Assembly: GCF_004137685.1 (NCBI RefSeq)
Contig: NZ_QYBB01000001.1
Coordinates: 62,001 to 126,000 of the forward strand
Origin: Lichenibacterium minor
GTDB lineage: Bacteria > Pseudomonadota > Alphaproteobacteria > Rhizobiales > Beijerinckiaceae
DNA: 64,000 nucleotides
Reading direction: 5' to 3'
The notes under the pieces were generated by a model that saw only the letters and a list, made by a program, of their open reading frames with translations, was not told where the DNA came from and searched no databases. The translations under genes and the position numbers were made by a program. Below are positions 12,074 through 21,152 of this stretch, one piece after another. The stretch's first letter is position 1. Each line of letters starts with the position of its first letter.

Positions 12074-12670
12074 ATGCACGACATCAAGGGCAGGGACGAC
12101 AAGGACGTTCTCGACGCGCGGACGTCGGAAAGGTTGAGCGCGCGATTGCGCCAGGCCCGCCAGATGCGGGGGATGACGCTGAAGGTCCTGGCCGATGCCG
12201 CGGGCTGTTCGGAAAGCCTGCTGTCCAAGATCGAGAACGGCAAGGCCTATCCGTCGCTGCCCATGCTGAACCGGCTGGTCAAGGCGCTCGACATGAGCAT
12301 GGGGTGGATGTTCGACGACCGCGACAGCCGGGCACCGATCATCTTCCGCGCGGGCCATCGTCCTCCCGTGCCGTTGCTCGACCGCGCCATCGCGGTGGAG
12401 CGGGTGATCCCCGACGCCGAAGGCCATACGCTCCGCTGCAACATCGTCCACGTGGAAGCGGGGGCGTCGAGCCCCGGGGAGCAGCAGCACGCCGGGGAAG
12501 AGGCGGGGTTCCTGCTCAACGGGCAGATCGAGCTGCTGATCGATGGGCGCGCGCACCGCTTGAGCGCCGGGGATGCCTTCGCGTTCCGGTCCGACCAGCC
12601 CCACAGCTATCGCAACGTGGGGCCGACACGCGCCAGCGTGTTCTGGGTCAACACCCCGGCGCTGACCTGA
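12074..12670 (+). CDS. XRE-family transcriptional regulator with C-terminal cupin
   Basis: 198 aa. A helix-turn-helix XRE domain occupies about residues 12-75 (ARLRQARQMRGMTLKVLADAAGCSESLLSKIENG) and a cupin_2 domain about 100-190 (GEEAGFLLNGQIELLIDGRAHRLSAGDAFAF). Proteins of this kind commonly control amino acid, polyamine or opine uptake and breakdown, with the cupin as sensor. An in-frame TTG lies five codons upstream; the ATG at 12074 was preferred. The peptide-type ABC importer and amidase immediately downstream are the obvious candidate targets. Confidence 0.88.
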   Translation: MHDIKGRDDKDVLDARTSERLSARLRQARQMRGMTLKVLADAAGCSESLLSKIENGKAYPSLPMLNRLVKALDMSMGWMFDDRDSRAPIIFRAGHRPPVPLLDRAIAVERVIPDAEGHTLRCNIVHVEAGASSPGEQQHAGEEAGFLLNGQIELLIDGRAHRLSAGDAFAFRSDQPHSYRNVGPTRASVFWVNTPALT

Positions 12671-12746
12671 GGAGCGGATGCCGGGGCGGCGGCCCGCGCC
12701 GCTCCGGGCGAAGCCCGCGCCGACCCGGACCGTCGAGCGCGCGAAG

Positions 12747-12778
12747 CGTGTGACACACGACGCGAGCCTGCCTAGACT
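12747..12778 (+). promoter_or_regulatory. Promoter with overlapping palindromic operator, peptide ABC importer
   Basis: CGTGTGACACACG (12747-12759) is a perfect 6+1+6 palindrome. It overlaps a possible -35 GTGACA (12750-12755), which lies 17 nt before TAGACT (12773-12778), a plausible -10. A repressor bound here would block the promoter. It is between the XRE-cupin regulator and the importer genes, 66 nt before the importer start. Confidence 0.5.
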
Positions 12779-12843
12779 GGCGGGGGGCGCCGGCCGGCGC
12801 GCCCGAACCGGCGCTCCCCGCGCCCGAACCGAGGTCGCCCGCC

Positions 12844-14325
12844 ATGGCCCGTCGCGCCGTCGTCCTGGCCGCCCTGCTCCTCGCGAGCCCGGCCGCCGCT
12901 TCCCCGAGGACGTCCGCCGTGATCGGGATGAGCGTGGAGCCGACGGGCCTCGATCCCACCGTGGCGGCGCCGGTGGCCATCGGCCAGGTCACCTGGCAGA
13001 ACGTGTACCAGGGCCTCGTGCGGCTCGACCGCCGCGGCGCCGTGCAGCCGCAGCTGGCGACGGGCTGGACCGTGTCGCCGGACGGGCTCGCCTACACGTT
13101 CTCGCTGCGGACCGGCGTCAGGTTCCACGACGGCGAGGTCTTCGACGCGGCGTCCGCCAAGTTCACGCTCGACCGCGCGCGGGGCCCCGCCTCCACCAAC
13201 CCGCAGAAGCAGTTCTTCTCCGTCATCGACGCCGTCGAGGCGCCCGATCCCGCAACGCTGGTGGTGCGGCTGAAGCAGCCGTCGGCCAACCTGCTGTATT
13301 GGCTCGGCTGGCCGGCATCGGTGATGCTGGCGCCGAACAGCGCCGACGCCGACCGCACCGACCCCGTCGGCACCGGCCCGTTCAAGGTCGCGCGCTGGGT
13401 GAAGGGCGACCGCGTCGAGCTGGTCCGAGATCCCGGCTACTGGGACGCCGCGCATGCCCCGGCGCTGGAAGCCGCGACCTTCCGCTTCGTGGGCGACGCC
13501 CAGGCCCAGGCGACGGCGCTCCGCGCGGGCGGCCTCGACGCCGTGCCCGAGCTGTCGGCCCCGGAACTCTTCGCCGACTTCAAGGCCGATCCGCGCTTCG
13601 AAGCCGTGGCGGGCGACACGGAGCTCAAGGTCGTGGCGGGCATGAACGGGGCGAAGCCCCCCTTCGACGACGTGCGGGTGCGCCGGGCGCTGATGATGGC
13701 CGTGGACCGCCGCGCCCTGGTCGACGCCGTGTCGTCGGGCTTCGGCACGCCCATCGGCAGCCATTACGCGCCGGACGACCCCGGCTTCCTCGACCTCACC
13801 GGGGCCCTGCCCTACGATCCCGCCAAGGCCCGGGCGCTGCTCGCCGAGGCCAGCCACCCGGACGGCCTGAGCTTCGCCATCAGGGTGCCGCAGATGGGCT
13901 ACGCCACCCGCTCGGCGGAGATCCTGCAGGCCATGTTCGCCGATGTCGGCGTGACGATGACGATCCTACCCACGGAGTTTCCCGCGGCCTGGATCGCCGA
14001 CGTCTTCAAGAAGCACGACTTCGACATGACGATCGTGGCCCATGCCGAACCGCTCGACATCGCCATCTACGCCCGGCCGGACTATTACTTCGGTTTCCGG
14101 AACTCGGCCTTCGACGCCGCGGTCGCGGCGGCCGAGCGCGCGCCCGACCCTGCGGCGCGAAACGCCGCCTACGGGACGGCCCAGCGCATCCTCGCCGCGG
14201 ACGTGCCGGCCCTCTACCTCTACGCCATCCCCAAGCTCGGCGTGTGGACCGCCGGGCTCCGGGGCCTGTGGACCGACGAGCCGATCCCGTCCAACGACCT
14301 CACGGAGGTGCGCTGGGACGAGTGA
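12844..14325 (+). CDS. Peptide/opine-type ABC transporter substrate-binding protein (SBP_bac_5)
   Basis: 493 aa secreted protein with an N-terminal signal peptide (about residues 1-20, ending AAA-S). The body is a cluster C binding protein of the DppA/OppA type: it opens with EPTGLDPT, contains LATGWTVSPDGLAYTFSLRTGVRFHDGEVF, and GTGPFKV near residue 180. It should capture dipeptides, oligopeptides, nickel chelates or related solutes in the periplasm for the two permeases that follow. It overlaps no neighbour; the DppB-type gene starts 13 nt after its stop. The substrate is unknown; the co-located amidase hints at an amide-containing compound. Confidence 0.92.
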   Translation: MARRAVVLAALLLASPAAASPRTSAVIGMSVEPTGLDPTVAAPVAIGQVTWQNVYQGLVRLDRRGAVQPQLATGWTVSPDGLAYTFSLRTGVRFHDGEVFDAASAKFTLDRARGPASTNPQKQFFSVIDAVEAPDPATLVVRLKQPSANLLYWLGWPASVMLAPNSADADRTDPVGTGPFKVARWVKGDRVELVRDPGYWDAAHAPALEAATFRFVGDAQAQATALRAGGLDAVPELSAPELFADFKADPRFEAVAGDTELKVVAGMNGAKPPFDDVRVRRALMMAVDRRALVDAVSSGFGTPIGSHYAPDDPGFLDLTGALPYDPAKARALLAEASHPDGLSFAIRVPQMGYATRSAEILQAMFADVGVTMTILPTEFPAAWIADVFKKHDFDMTIVAHAEPLDIAIYARPDYYFGFRNSAFDAAVAAAERAPDPAARNAAYGTAQRILAADVPALYLYAIPKLGVWTAGLRGLWTDEPIPSNDLTEVRWDE

Positions 14326-14338
14326 CGCGGCCCGCGCC

Positions 14339-15286
14339 GTGGCGGCGCTGCTCCTCCGGCGCTTCGCCGGCCTGGTCGTGACGCTGCTCCTGACGTCGGC
14401 GGCGATCTTCGCCGCGCTCGACGTGCTGCCGGGCGACCCCGCCGCCGTGATGCTCGGCACCGCGGCGCGCCCCGACACGCTGGCGGCGCTGCGCGCCGAG
14501 ATGGGCCTCGATCGGCCGGCGCCACTGCGCTACGCGGCCTGGCTCGGCGGGGCCGTCACGGGCCACCTCGGCACCTCCACCACCTACGGCGTGCCGGTGG
14601 CGGGGCTGGTCGCGGACCGGCTCGCCGTCACGCTCCCGCTCGCCCTGGTGGCGCTGGCGCTGGCGGTCGGCGCCGCCCTGCCGTTGGGCGTCGCCGCCGC
14701 GGCCCGGCGCGGCGGCGCGCTCGACGCCGCGGCGGCGGTGTTCGCGCAGGGCACGACCGCCGTGCCGGGCTTCTGGATCGGGCTCCTGCTGGTGCTGCTC
14801 TTCGCCGTGCGGCTCGGCTGGATGCCGGCCGGCGGCTTCCCGGGCTGGGCGGGCGGCGCAACGCCTGCGCTCCGGGCCCTCCTGCTACCCGCCATAGCCT
14901 TGGCGCTGCCCCAGGCCGGCGTGCTGACGCGGGTGGCGCGCGGCGCCATGCTCGACGCGTTGGGCGAGGACTTCATCCGCACCGCCCGCGCGAAAGGGCT
15001 GCGTCCCCGCACCGTCCTGTGGCGGCACGCCCTGCGCAACGCCCTGCCGGCGATCCTCACCGTTCTGGGCCTGCAGCTGTCCTTCCTGGTGGCCGGCGCG
15101 GTGCTGGTCGAGACGGTCTTCGCCCTGCCGGGCCTGGGGCGGCTCGCCGTGCAGGCCTTCGCCCAGCGCGACGCGGTCGTGGTGCAGGACGTCGTCCTGC
15201 TCCTCGCCGCCTTCGTCATCCTGGTGAACTTCGCCGTCGACCTCGCCGGCCTGGCGCTCGACCCGCGCCAGCGGGACGCCGCGTGA
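14339..15286 (+). CDS. ABC transporter permease, DppB type
   Basis: 315 aa inner-membrane permease with about six membrane helices. The binding-protein-dependent transport motif (EAA loop) is GEDFIRTARAKGLRPRTVLWRHALRNALP, about residues 207-235. The GTG at 14339 gives the usual DppB N-terminus, a hydrophobic helix then VLPGDPAAVMLG. It follows the binding protein by 13 nt, and its stop overlaps the next permease start (GTGA). Confidence 0.9.
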   Translation: MAALLLRRFAGLVVTLLLTSAAIFAALDVLPGDPAAVMLGTAARPDTLAALRAEMGLDRPAPLRYAAWLGGAVTGHLGTSTTYGVPVAGLVADRLAVTLPLALVALALAVGAALPLGVAAAARRGGALDAAAAVFAQGTTAVPGFWIGLLLVLLFAVRLGWMPAGGFPGWAGGATPALRALLLPAIALALPQAGVLTRVARGAMLDALGEDFIRTARAKGLRPRTVLWRHALRNALPAILTVLGLQLSFLVAGAVLVETVFALPGLGRLAVQAFAQRDAVVVQDVVLLLAAFVILVNFAVDLAGLALDPRQRDAA

Positions 15287-16107
15287 ACCGCCGGCTGGCC
15301 ATCGGCCTCGCCGTCACGGGGGCGCTCGTCGCCGTGGCGCTGCTGTCGCTCGCCTGGACGCCGGAGCCGCCGACGCGCCTCCACATCCCCTTCAAGCTCC
15401 GGCCGCCGCTGGCCGGTGGGCTCCCGGCGGGCCTCGGCCTGCTCGGCACGGACAATTTCGGCCGCGACGTGCTGTCGATGACCATGGCGGGCGCCTGGAC
15501 CTCGCTGCTCGTCGCCCTGCCCTCCGTGGCGCTCGGCGGCGCGGCCGGCACGGCGCTCGGGCTCGCCGCCGCGGCGCGGGGCGGCTGGTTCGACGCGGCC
15601 GCCATGCGGGCCTGCGACGTCGTCTTCGCCGTGCCGCCGATCCTGTCCGCCCTGCTGCTCGGCACCCTGCTCGGCCCGGGCCGCGGCACGGCGGTGGCCG
15701 CCATCGCGCTGTTCCTCGTGCCGGTCTTCGCCCGGGTGGCGCGGGGCGGGGCCCGGCGCGTGTGGACCGCCGACTACGTCCTGGCGGCGCGCGCCATGGG
15801 TCGCGGCGCGTTCGGCATCGCTTGGCGCAACGTGCTGCCCAACATCGCCGGGCTGCTCGTCGTGCAGGCGTCCATCCAGCTGGGCCTCGCCGTCCTGACC
15901 GAAGCCGGCCTCGGCTACATCGGGCTCGGCGCGCCGCCCCCGACCCCGAGTTGGGGCCGCATGCTGGCCGACGCGCAGACGTTTCTCGGCCCGGCGCCCT
16001 GGCTGGCGATCGTGCCCGGCGCCGCCGTGGCGCTGGCCGTGCTGGGCTTCAACATGCTGGGCGACGGGTTGCGCGACCGCGTCGACCGGCGCGGACCCGC
16101 CCCGTGA
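15283..16107 (+). CDS. ABC transporter permease, DppC type
   Basis: 274 aa inner-membrane permease pairing with the upstream DppB-type protein. The EAA loop is YVLAARAMGRGAFGIAWRNVLPN (about residues 166-188), and GTDNFGRDVLSM near residues 57-68 is typical of DppC. It starts at a GTG overlapping the previous stop. No DppD/DppF-type ATPase gene follows; an amidase gene does. The importer therefore needs ATPases encoded elsewhere or shared with another system. Confidence 0.9.
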   Translation: MNRRLAIGLAVTGALVAVALLSLAWTPEPPTRLHIPFKLRPPLAGGLPAGLGLLGTDNFGRDVLSMTMAGAWTSLLVALPSVALGGAAGTALGLAAAARGGWFDAAAMRACDVVFAVPPILSALLLGTLLGPGRGTAVAAIALFLVPVFARVARGGARRVWTADYVLAARAMGRGAFGIAWRNVLPNIAGLLVVQASIQLGLAVLTEAGLGYIGLGAPPPTPSWGRMLADAQTFLGPAPWLAIVPGAAVALAVLGFNMLGDGLRDRVDRRGPAP

Positions 16108-16171
16108 CGGCCCGACGGCACGACGGCGTGGGACCGCCCCCGCCCTGCGACCTCGCCCACAGGAGCCGCCG

Positions 16172-17557
16172 ATGACCGACCCCGCCGACATGGGCGCCGC
16201 CGAACTCGCGGCCGGCTTCGCCGCCCGCACCCTGTCGCCCTCCGAGGCCTGGGCGGCGGTGGAACGGCGCGTGGACGCCTGGGAACCGCGGATCGCGGCC
16301 CTCTACGCCTACGATCCCGAAGGCGCGCGACGCGACGCGGCGGCGTCGACGGAGCGATGGGCGCGGGGAGCTCCCCTGGGGCCGCTCGACGGCGTGCCCG
16401 CCACCGTGAAGGAACTGATCGCCACGCGCGGCGTGCCGGTGCCGCGGGGATGCGCCGCGACTCCGCTGGTGCCGGCGGAGCGCGACGCGCCCCCGGCGGC
16501 GCGGCTGCGCGAAGCGGGCGCGGTGATCTTCGCCAAGACCACCTGCCCCGACCACGGCATGCTCACCTCGGGCCTGTCGTCCTTCCACCCGCTGACTCGC
16601 AACCCGTGGGACCTCGCGACGAACCCGGGCGGGTCGAGCGCGGGCGCGGGCGCGGCGGCGGCGGCCGGCTACGGGCCGATCCACCTCGGCACCGACATCG
16701 GCGGCTCGATCCGCCTGCCCGCGGCGCTGACCGGCACCGTCGGCTTCAAGCCGAGCCACGGCCGCGTGCCCGTCTCCCCCTACTACCTGGGCCGCTGCGC
16801 CGGCCCGATGACCCGCAGCGTGGCGGATGCCGCGCTCGCCATGGCGGCCCTGTCGCGGCCGGATCCGCGCGACGACACGGCCCTGCCGCCCTCGGACGTC
16901 GCCTGGGGGGCGCTGGACGGCGACCCGCGCGGCCTGCGCATCGGCCTGATGCGCGACGCCGGCTGCGGGCTGCCGGTGGACCCCGAGGTGGCGGCGGCCG
17001 TCGCGGCGGCGGCGCGGGTCTTCGCCGATGCCGGCGCCGAGATCGTCGCCGTCGATCCCGTGATGACGCCCGCCCTGCTCGGCGGGCTCGACGACTTCTG
17101 GCGCGCCCGCGCCTGGGCGGAGATCGGCGCCATGACGGCGGACGAGCGGGCGTCCGTGCTGCCCTACATCCGGACCTGGGCCGAGGGGGGCTCCGCCGTG
17201 TCGGGGGTCGCCGCCGTGAAGGGCTACGACGCCACCAACGAGATGCGGACCCGATGCGGCCGGCTGTTCGAAGGGGTCGACGCCCTGCTGTCGCCGACGA
17301 TCCCCGTCCTGTCCTACCCGGCCGAGTGGGCATCGCCGCTCGACGACCCGGCCCGGCCCTTCGAACACATCGGCTTCACGGTGCCGTGGAACATGGGCGA
17401 ACAGCCGGCCGTGTCGCTGCCCTGCGGCCGCGCGTCCTCCGGGCCGCCCATCGGGCTGCAGATCGTCGGCCCCCGCTTCGCCGACCTGGCGGTGCTGCGG
17501 CTCGCGGCCTTCTACGAGCGGGCGCGCGGTTTCCATCCGGCCTGGCCGGCCGCCTGA
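16172..17557 (+). CDS. Amidase-signature family hydrolase
   Basis: 461 aa. Serine amidohydrolase of the amidase signature family. The catalytic triad can be placed as K80 (TVKELI), cis-Ser S155 (NPGGSSAG) and nucleophile S179 (TDIGGSIRLPA); the 75- and 24-residue spacings equal those of fatty-acid amide hydrolase. No signal peptide, so cytoplasmic. It follows the peptide-type ABC genes by 64 nt with an AGGAG site, suggesting it hydrolyses the imported compound. Not GatA-like in context (no gatB/gatC). Exact substrate unknown. Confidence 0.9.
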   Translation: MTDPADMGAAELAAGFAARTLSPSEAWAAVERRVDAWEPRIAALYAYDPEGARRDAAASTERWARGAPLGPLDGVPATVKELIATRGVPVPRGCAATPLVPAERDAPPAARLREAGAVIFAKTTCPDHGMLTSGLSSFHPLTRNPWDLATNPGGSSAGAGAAAAAGYGPIHLGTDIGGSIRLPAALTGTVGFKPSHGRVPVSPYYLGRCAGPMTRSVADAALAMAALSRPDPRDDTALPPSDVAWGALDGDPRGLRIGLMRDAGCGLPVDPEVAAAVAAAARVFADAGAEIVAVDPVMTPALLGGLDDFWRARAWAEIGAMTADERASVLPYIRTWAEGGSAVSGVAAVKGYDATNEMRTRCGRLFEGVDALLSPTIPVLSYPAEWASPLDDPARPFEHIGFTVPWNMGEQPAVSLPCGRASSGPPIGLQIVGPRFADLAVLRLAAFYERARGFHPAWPAA

Positions 17558-17770
17558 TCGCGCGGGCGCCGCCGTTCATCCCAGGTTTGGGTGCACTGCA
17601 ACATAAACGCCCTGCGGCGCCCGCCCCGGCGCCGCAAAGGCGCGGCAAGTCCCGCGCAGGATCGAGGACGGCCGATGGGGCCGCGCTCCGCCGGGTCGTT
17701 CGCCGAGCCTTCGGGCGCGCGGGCCCCGGCGGCACCGTAACCCCGCGGCGCGAGCCTTCCGGAGACCGCC

Positions 17771-18142
17771 ATGAGCCGCAACACCGTCGTCGTCGTCGAG
17801 GACGAACCCCTCGTCCGCCTGACCGCCACCAGCCTCTTCGAGGAGGCCGGCATCGTCGTCGTGGAATTCGCCGACGGCGGCGCCGCCATCGACTACGTGC
17901 GCGACCACAAGGCCGACGTCGCGGCGATCTTCACCGACGTCTACCTGCCGGGCGACACCGACGGGCTGGAGCTGGCCGCGATCGTCACGGCGGTGTGCCC
18001 CGACATCGCCGTGCTGGTCACGTCCGGCAACCACCGCACCAAGCCCACCCATCTCGGGCCGCATGTCCGCTACGTGCCGAAGCCCTGGCACCCCGCCGAC
18101 GTGCTGCACACCATGCAGGACGCGATGCGCTCCGCCGCTTGA
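17771..18142 (+). CDS. Single-domain response regulator (receiver only)
   Basis: 123 aa CheY-like receiver without output domain. Acidic pocket E10/D11 (VVEDEP), phosphoacceptor D56 (FTDVYLPGD), T84 and invariant K104 (PKPWHP). Similar stand-alone receivers are paired with HWE/HisKA-type kinases in Hyphomicrobiales. No histidine kinase is adjacent. A membrane adenylate cyclase starts 26 nt downstream on the same strand, so the two may be co-transcribed. Confidence 0.9.
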   Translation: MSRNTVVVVEDEPLVRLTATSLFEEAGIVVVEFADGGAAIDYVRDHKADVAAIFTDVYLPGDTDGLELAAIVTAVCPDIAVLVTSGNHRTKPTHLGPHVRYVPKPWHPADVLHTMQDAMRSAA

Positions 18143-18167
18143 CGCGTCGCCTCCGGCGGTCGAGGGG

Positions 18168-20117
18168 ATGGGGCTCCCGATGCCGCTGAGGCGATCACCC
18201 TTGTCCGGCAGATCACGCGCCCGCACCGCCGACGTCACGATCAGCCTGCGCACCGCCATCGGCCTCGCGTTCACGCTGATCCTGCTGCTGTCGAGCGGCG
18301 CGCTCGTGTGGTTGAACGGCGAAGCCTCCGCGCGCCTGCTGCGCAAGCAGGTCGACCAGCAGTTCGACATCCTCATCTCCGGCGTCACGTCGCAGGTCGC
18401 CCTGCAGCTCGACGGCGCCGATGCGGTGCTGAACACGCTGTCGGTCGACCCGCCGCCGCCGTCCGATCCCGAAACGCAGGGGCGGCTGCTGGTCCGCGTG
18501 CTCGCCAACCTCGTGGCGACGTCGCCGTCCGTGCAGTCGCTCGTCACGGCCAGCGCCGATGGCCGCTACGTCATCGCTCGGCGCGTGATCGGGATGCCGC
18601 CCCAGGCAGGCGACGGGGACGTGGCCCGCCCCGCCGCCTACGTGGTGCAGATCGGCGGTCCCGATCCCGCGGCCCGGGACCGCTACGTGTTCCTCGACGC
18701 CACGTTCCACACCACGACGGCCGCGATGCCGGCGGCGGTGCCGGCCGCGATGGGGATGGATGCGCGACGGCGGCCCTGGTACCGCATGGCGGTCGCGACC
18801 GAGCGGGCCGTGGCCACGCCGGCCTACAGGTTCAAGGACGACAACGGGTTCGGCTTCACGCTGAGCCGGCGCGCCCAGGACGATGCCGACCTCGTGTTCG
18901 GCGCCGACGTCAGCCTGGCGGCGCTGTCGGGCGCGCTCAAGCGCGGGCTCGTGTTCGACGGGGAGCGCGTCGTCGTCTTCACGCCCGACGGTGCCCTGGT
19001 CGGAGATTCCGCGGGTCCGGCCCCGTCGGCGTCCGGCGTGTCGGCGTCTCCGAAGCTCGACGACGCCATCCTGGCGGCCTACCGCCGCGACCCGTCCGGG
19101 CACAGCGTGGAACTCCAGGCCGCGGACGGCCCGGTCTATGCCGAACTCGCCCCGCTGGCCATCAACGGCGCGCAGCTGGTCATCGCCAGCACCGTGCCGG
19201 TCGCGGTGTTCGAGGCCCCGGTCACCCGCCTGCTGGTCTGGTCGCTGGTGATCCAGGCCGCCATCGTCGGCGTCGCCTTCGTGCTGGTCCATGCCGCATC
19301 GCGCTCGATCTCGCACCCGATCCACGCGCTGGCGGCGGACGTCGAGGCGATCATCCGCTTCCGCACGCCGGAGCGCATGGCCCGCCACAGCCACATCCGC
19401 GAGATCCGCCGGCTCCTCGGCGCCGTCGACACCCTCGCGCTGACGCTGCGCTCGTTCTCGACGTACCTGCCGGCCCCCTTCGTGCGCGGCATCGTGGACC
19501 GGGGCGAGATCCCCACGGTCGGCGGCAAGCGCGAAACCGTGATCGTGATGTTCTCCGACATCGACGGCTTCACGCGCATCTCGGAAACGCTGCCGCCGGA
19601 CGAGATCCTCCCGCAGCTGTCGCGTTATTTCGGCGAGATCAGCGACGAGATCAGGCTTTCGGAAGGGACGCTCGACAAGTTCATGGGCGACGGCGTCATG
19701 GCGTTCTGGACGCTGCCGGCCGACGTGCCGGACCGGGCCGCGGAGGTGTGCCGCGCGGTTCTGCGGGCCGGCCGGAGGATCGACGCGCTGAACGTGACCT
19801 TCGCGGCGGAGGGGCGCCCCGTCCTGCCGACCCGCTTCGGCCTCCACGCCGGCGAGGCCATGGTGGGCAGCGTCGGCACGGCCCATCGCCTCAACTACAC
19901 GGTGCTCGGCCACGCCGTGAACGTGGCGTCGCGGGTCGAGCAGCTGAACAAGCGCTTCGGGACCCGCGTCCTCGTCACCGCGGCGGTCCGCGACGCCGCC
20001 GGTGACGCCGCCCTGTTCCGTCACCTGGGCGAGGCCGAGGTGCGCGGCGCCACGGGCAGCGTGCACATCTTCGAGCTGGTCGCCGATGCGGCGGACCGGC
20101 CGGCGCCGGCGCGATGA
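18168..20117 (+). CDS. Membrane adenylate/guanylate cyclase, class III, with Cache-like sensor
   Basis: 649 aa. TM1 at about residues 30-49, a periplasmic Cache-like sensing region (about 50-350, with ARRRPWYRMAVA typical of dCache), TM2 at about 352-374, a HAMP-like linker, then a class III cyclase domain (about 455-640). Metal-binding aspartates lie in FSDIDGFTRI and FMGDGVMAFW; LNYTVLGHAVNVASR carries the substrate-recognition region, more consistent with cAMP than cGMP. The start at 18168 follows a GAGGGG site; ATG at 18180 is an alternative. It converts an external chemical signal into cyclic nucleotide, ligand unknown. Confidence 0.9.
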   Translation: MGLPMPLRRSPLSGRSRARTADVTISLRTAIGLAFTLILLLSSGALVWLNGEASARLLRKQVDQQFDILISGVTSQVALQLDGADAVLNTLSVDPPPPSDPETQGRLLVRVLANLVATSPSVQSLVTASADGRYVIARRVIGMPPQAGDGDVARPAAYVVQIGGPDPAARDRYVFLDATFHTTTAAMPAAVPAAMGMDARRRPWYRMAVATERAVATPAYRFKDDNGFGFTLSRRAQDDADLVFGADVSLAALSGALKRGLVFDGERVVVFTPDGALVGDSAGPAPSASGVSASPKLDDAILAAYRRDPSGHSVELQAADGPVYAELAPLAINGAQLVIASTVPVAVFEAPVTRLLVWSLVIQAAIVGVAFVLVHAASRSISHPIHALAADVEAIIRFRTPERMARHSHIREIRRLLGAVDTLALTLRSFSTYLPAPFVRGIVDRGEIPTVGGKRETVIVMFSDIDGFTRISETLPPDEILPQLSRYFGEISDEIRLSEGTLDKFMGDGVMAFWTLPADVPDRAAEVCRAVLRAGRRIDALNVTFAAEGRPVLPTRFGLHAGEAMVGSVGTAHRLNYTVLGHAVNVASRVEQLNKRFGTRVLVTAAVRDAAGDAALFRHLGEAEVRGATGSVHIFELVADAADRPAPAR

Positions 20118-20130
20118 CGCGGCGGCGGCT

Positions 20131-20922
20131 TCAGTCGCGCGCGGAACCGCCGTCCGACGGCTCGCCCGGGAGATAGGACCGCACGCGGGCGCGGCCGTGG
20201 CTCGTGTCGCGCGTCGGGGACGACAGGGTGGGCGCGACCTGCGACGTGCCCGGCATGGGGCTCGATTCGCGCGCCGTGTCGCCGAGGCCGGGCGCCGCCG
20301 CCGCATAGGCGGTGTCGGGAGCCGCGGCGGCAAAGCCGGTCCCGGCCGGACGATAGCCGTCGGGGTCGGGCGGCACGACGGAACCGGGCTCGATCGCGGC
20401 ATTGTCCATCGGCCCGTCGAAGAGCGGCTGGTCGGCCCGGCTGGCCGCGAAGCCGCCGGTGCCGCTGCCCGAGGGTGTGTAGGCCATCTCGCGCTCGCCG
20501 ATGAGGGCCGAGCCGGCGAGGCCGCCCCAGCCCTCGTCCCGCCAGTCGGCCGAGCGCTCGTCCATGTCGACGGCGCCGTCGCGGTCGAGGATCTCCAGCA
20601 CGCGCTCGTAGGCGGCGGTGTCGGTCTCGACCGTCACCGCCACCCCGCCGCGGCGCAGGCCCTCGGCATACATGTGCCGGTCCTCGTCGGGGACGAAGAA
20701 GTCCTTCAGCGATTCCCAGAAGCCGTGCGGGTGCGGCGCCTCGGCCGTCACGGCCTGGCCCCCCGCGACCCGAACCGCGGTCGGCGGCACGCCGGCCGAC
20801 ACGAGGTCGTCGCGCGCGTGGTCCGCCGCCTCCTGGGTGTCGAAGAACGCCGTCACGGATCGGGCGGACGCGTCCCGCCCCGCATCCAGCGGCGTGGTGT
20901 CGGACAGGTCGTCGTAGGCCAT
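20131..20922 (-). CDS. General-stress-type (YflT-like) protein with disordered tail
   Basis: 263 aa. The N-terminal ~110 residues resemble the YflT-like stress domain: SVTAFFDTQEAADHARDDLVSAGV, then FWESLKDFFVPDEDRHMYAEGLRRGGVAVTV. The rest is low-complexity, rich in Gly, Ala, Pro and Ser, with no signal peptide. The ATG at 20922 has a GGGAGC site 8 nt ahead and matches the family N-terminus. An exact EcfG-type promoter lies 42 nt upstream, which fits a general-stress regulon member. Biochemical role unknown. Convergent with the adenylate cyclase gene (13 nt between stops). Confidence 0.85.
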   Translation of the reverse strand: MAYDDLSDTTPLDAGRDASARSVTAFFDTQEAADHARDDLVSAGVPPTAVRVAGGQAVTAEAPHPHGFWESLKDFFVPDEDRHMYAEGLRRGGVAVTVETDTAAYERVLEILDRDGAVDMDERSADWRDEGWGGLAGSALIGEREMAYTPSGSGTGGFAASRADQPLFDGPMDNAAIEPGSVVPPDPDGYRPAGTGFAAAAPDTAYAAAAPGLGDTARESSPMPGTSQVAPTLSSPTRDTSHGRARVRSYLPGEPSDGGSARD

Positions 20923-20963
20923 GGCGGTCGCTCCCGAAGCGGGCATGGGCCCGCACGGGAACG

Positions 20964-20989
20964 AACGGGGGCCGGGATGGCGGAGTTCC
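20964..20989 (-). promoter_or_regulatory. EcfG (general stress sigma factor) promoter
   Basis: Read on the minus strand: GGAAC (20989-20985), 17 nt, CGTT (20967-20964). This is the alphaproteobacterial EcfG consensus GGAAC-N16/17-CGTT without mismatch. Predicted transcription start near 20957, about 35 nt before the ATG of the stress-domain gene. Confidence 0.8.
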
Positions 20990-21074
20990 ATCGAGCGGCG
21001 GGGCGGCGGCGCGCACCGCCCGCCCTCCCCCCGCCCCCGGCCGAGCGATACTGTCGAGCACCGCAAACATCGCA

Positions 21075-21100
21075 GAAACGAACCCGAAACAATCGTCGTT
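21075..21100 (+). promoter_or_regulatory. Possible EcfG-like promoter (one mismatch)
   Basis: GAAAC (21075-21079), 17 nt, CGTT (21097-21100). It differs from the EcfG consensus at one -35 base and lies 52 nt before the Ala-rich protein start. Supported only by pattern and by the exact EcfG site on the other strand nearby. Confidence 0.35.
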
Positions 21101-21152
21101 ACACTGCTTTAACGGCTTTCGACTACGCTTCGCGCAAGATGAAGCTCAGGGT

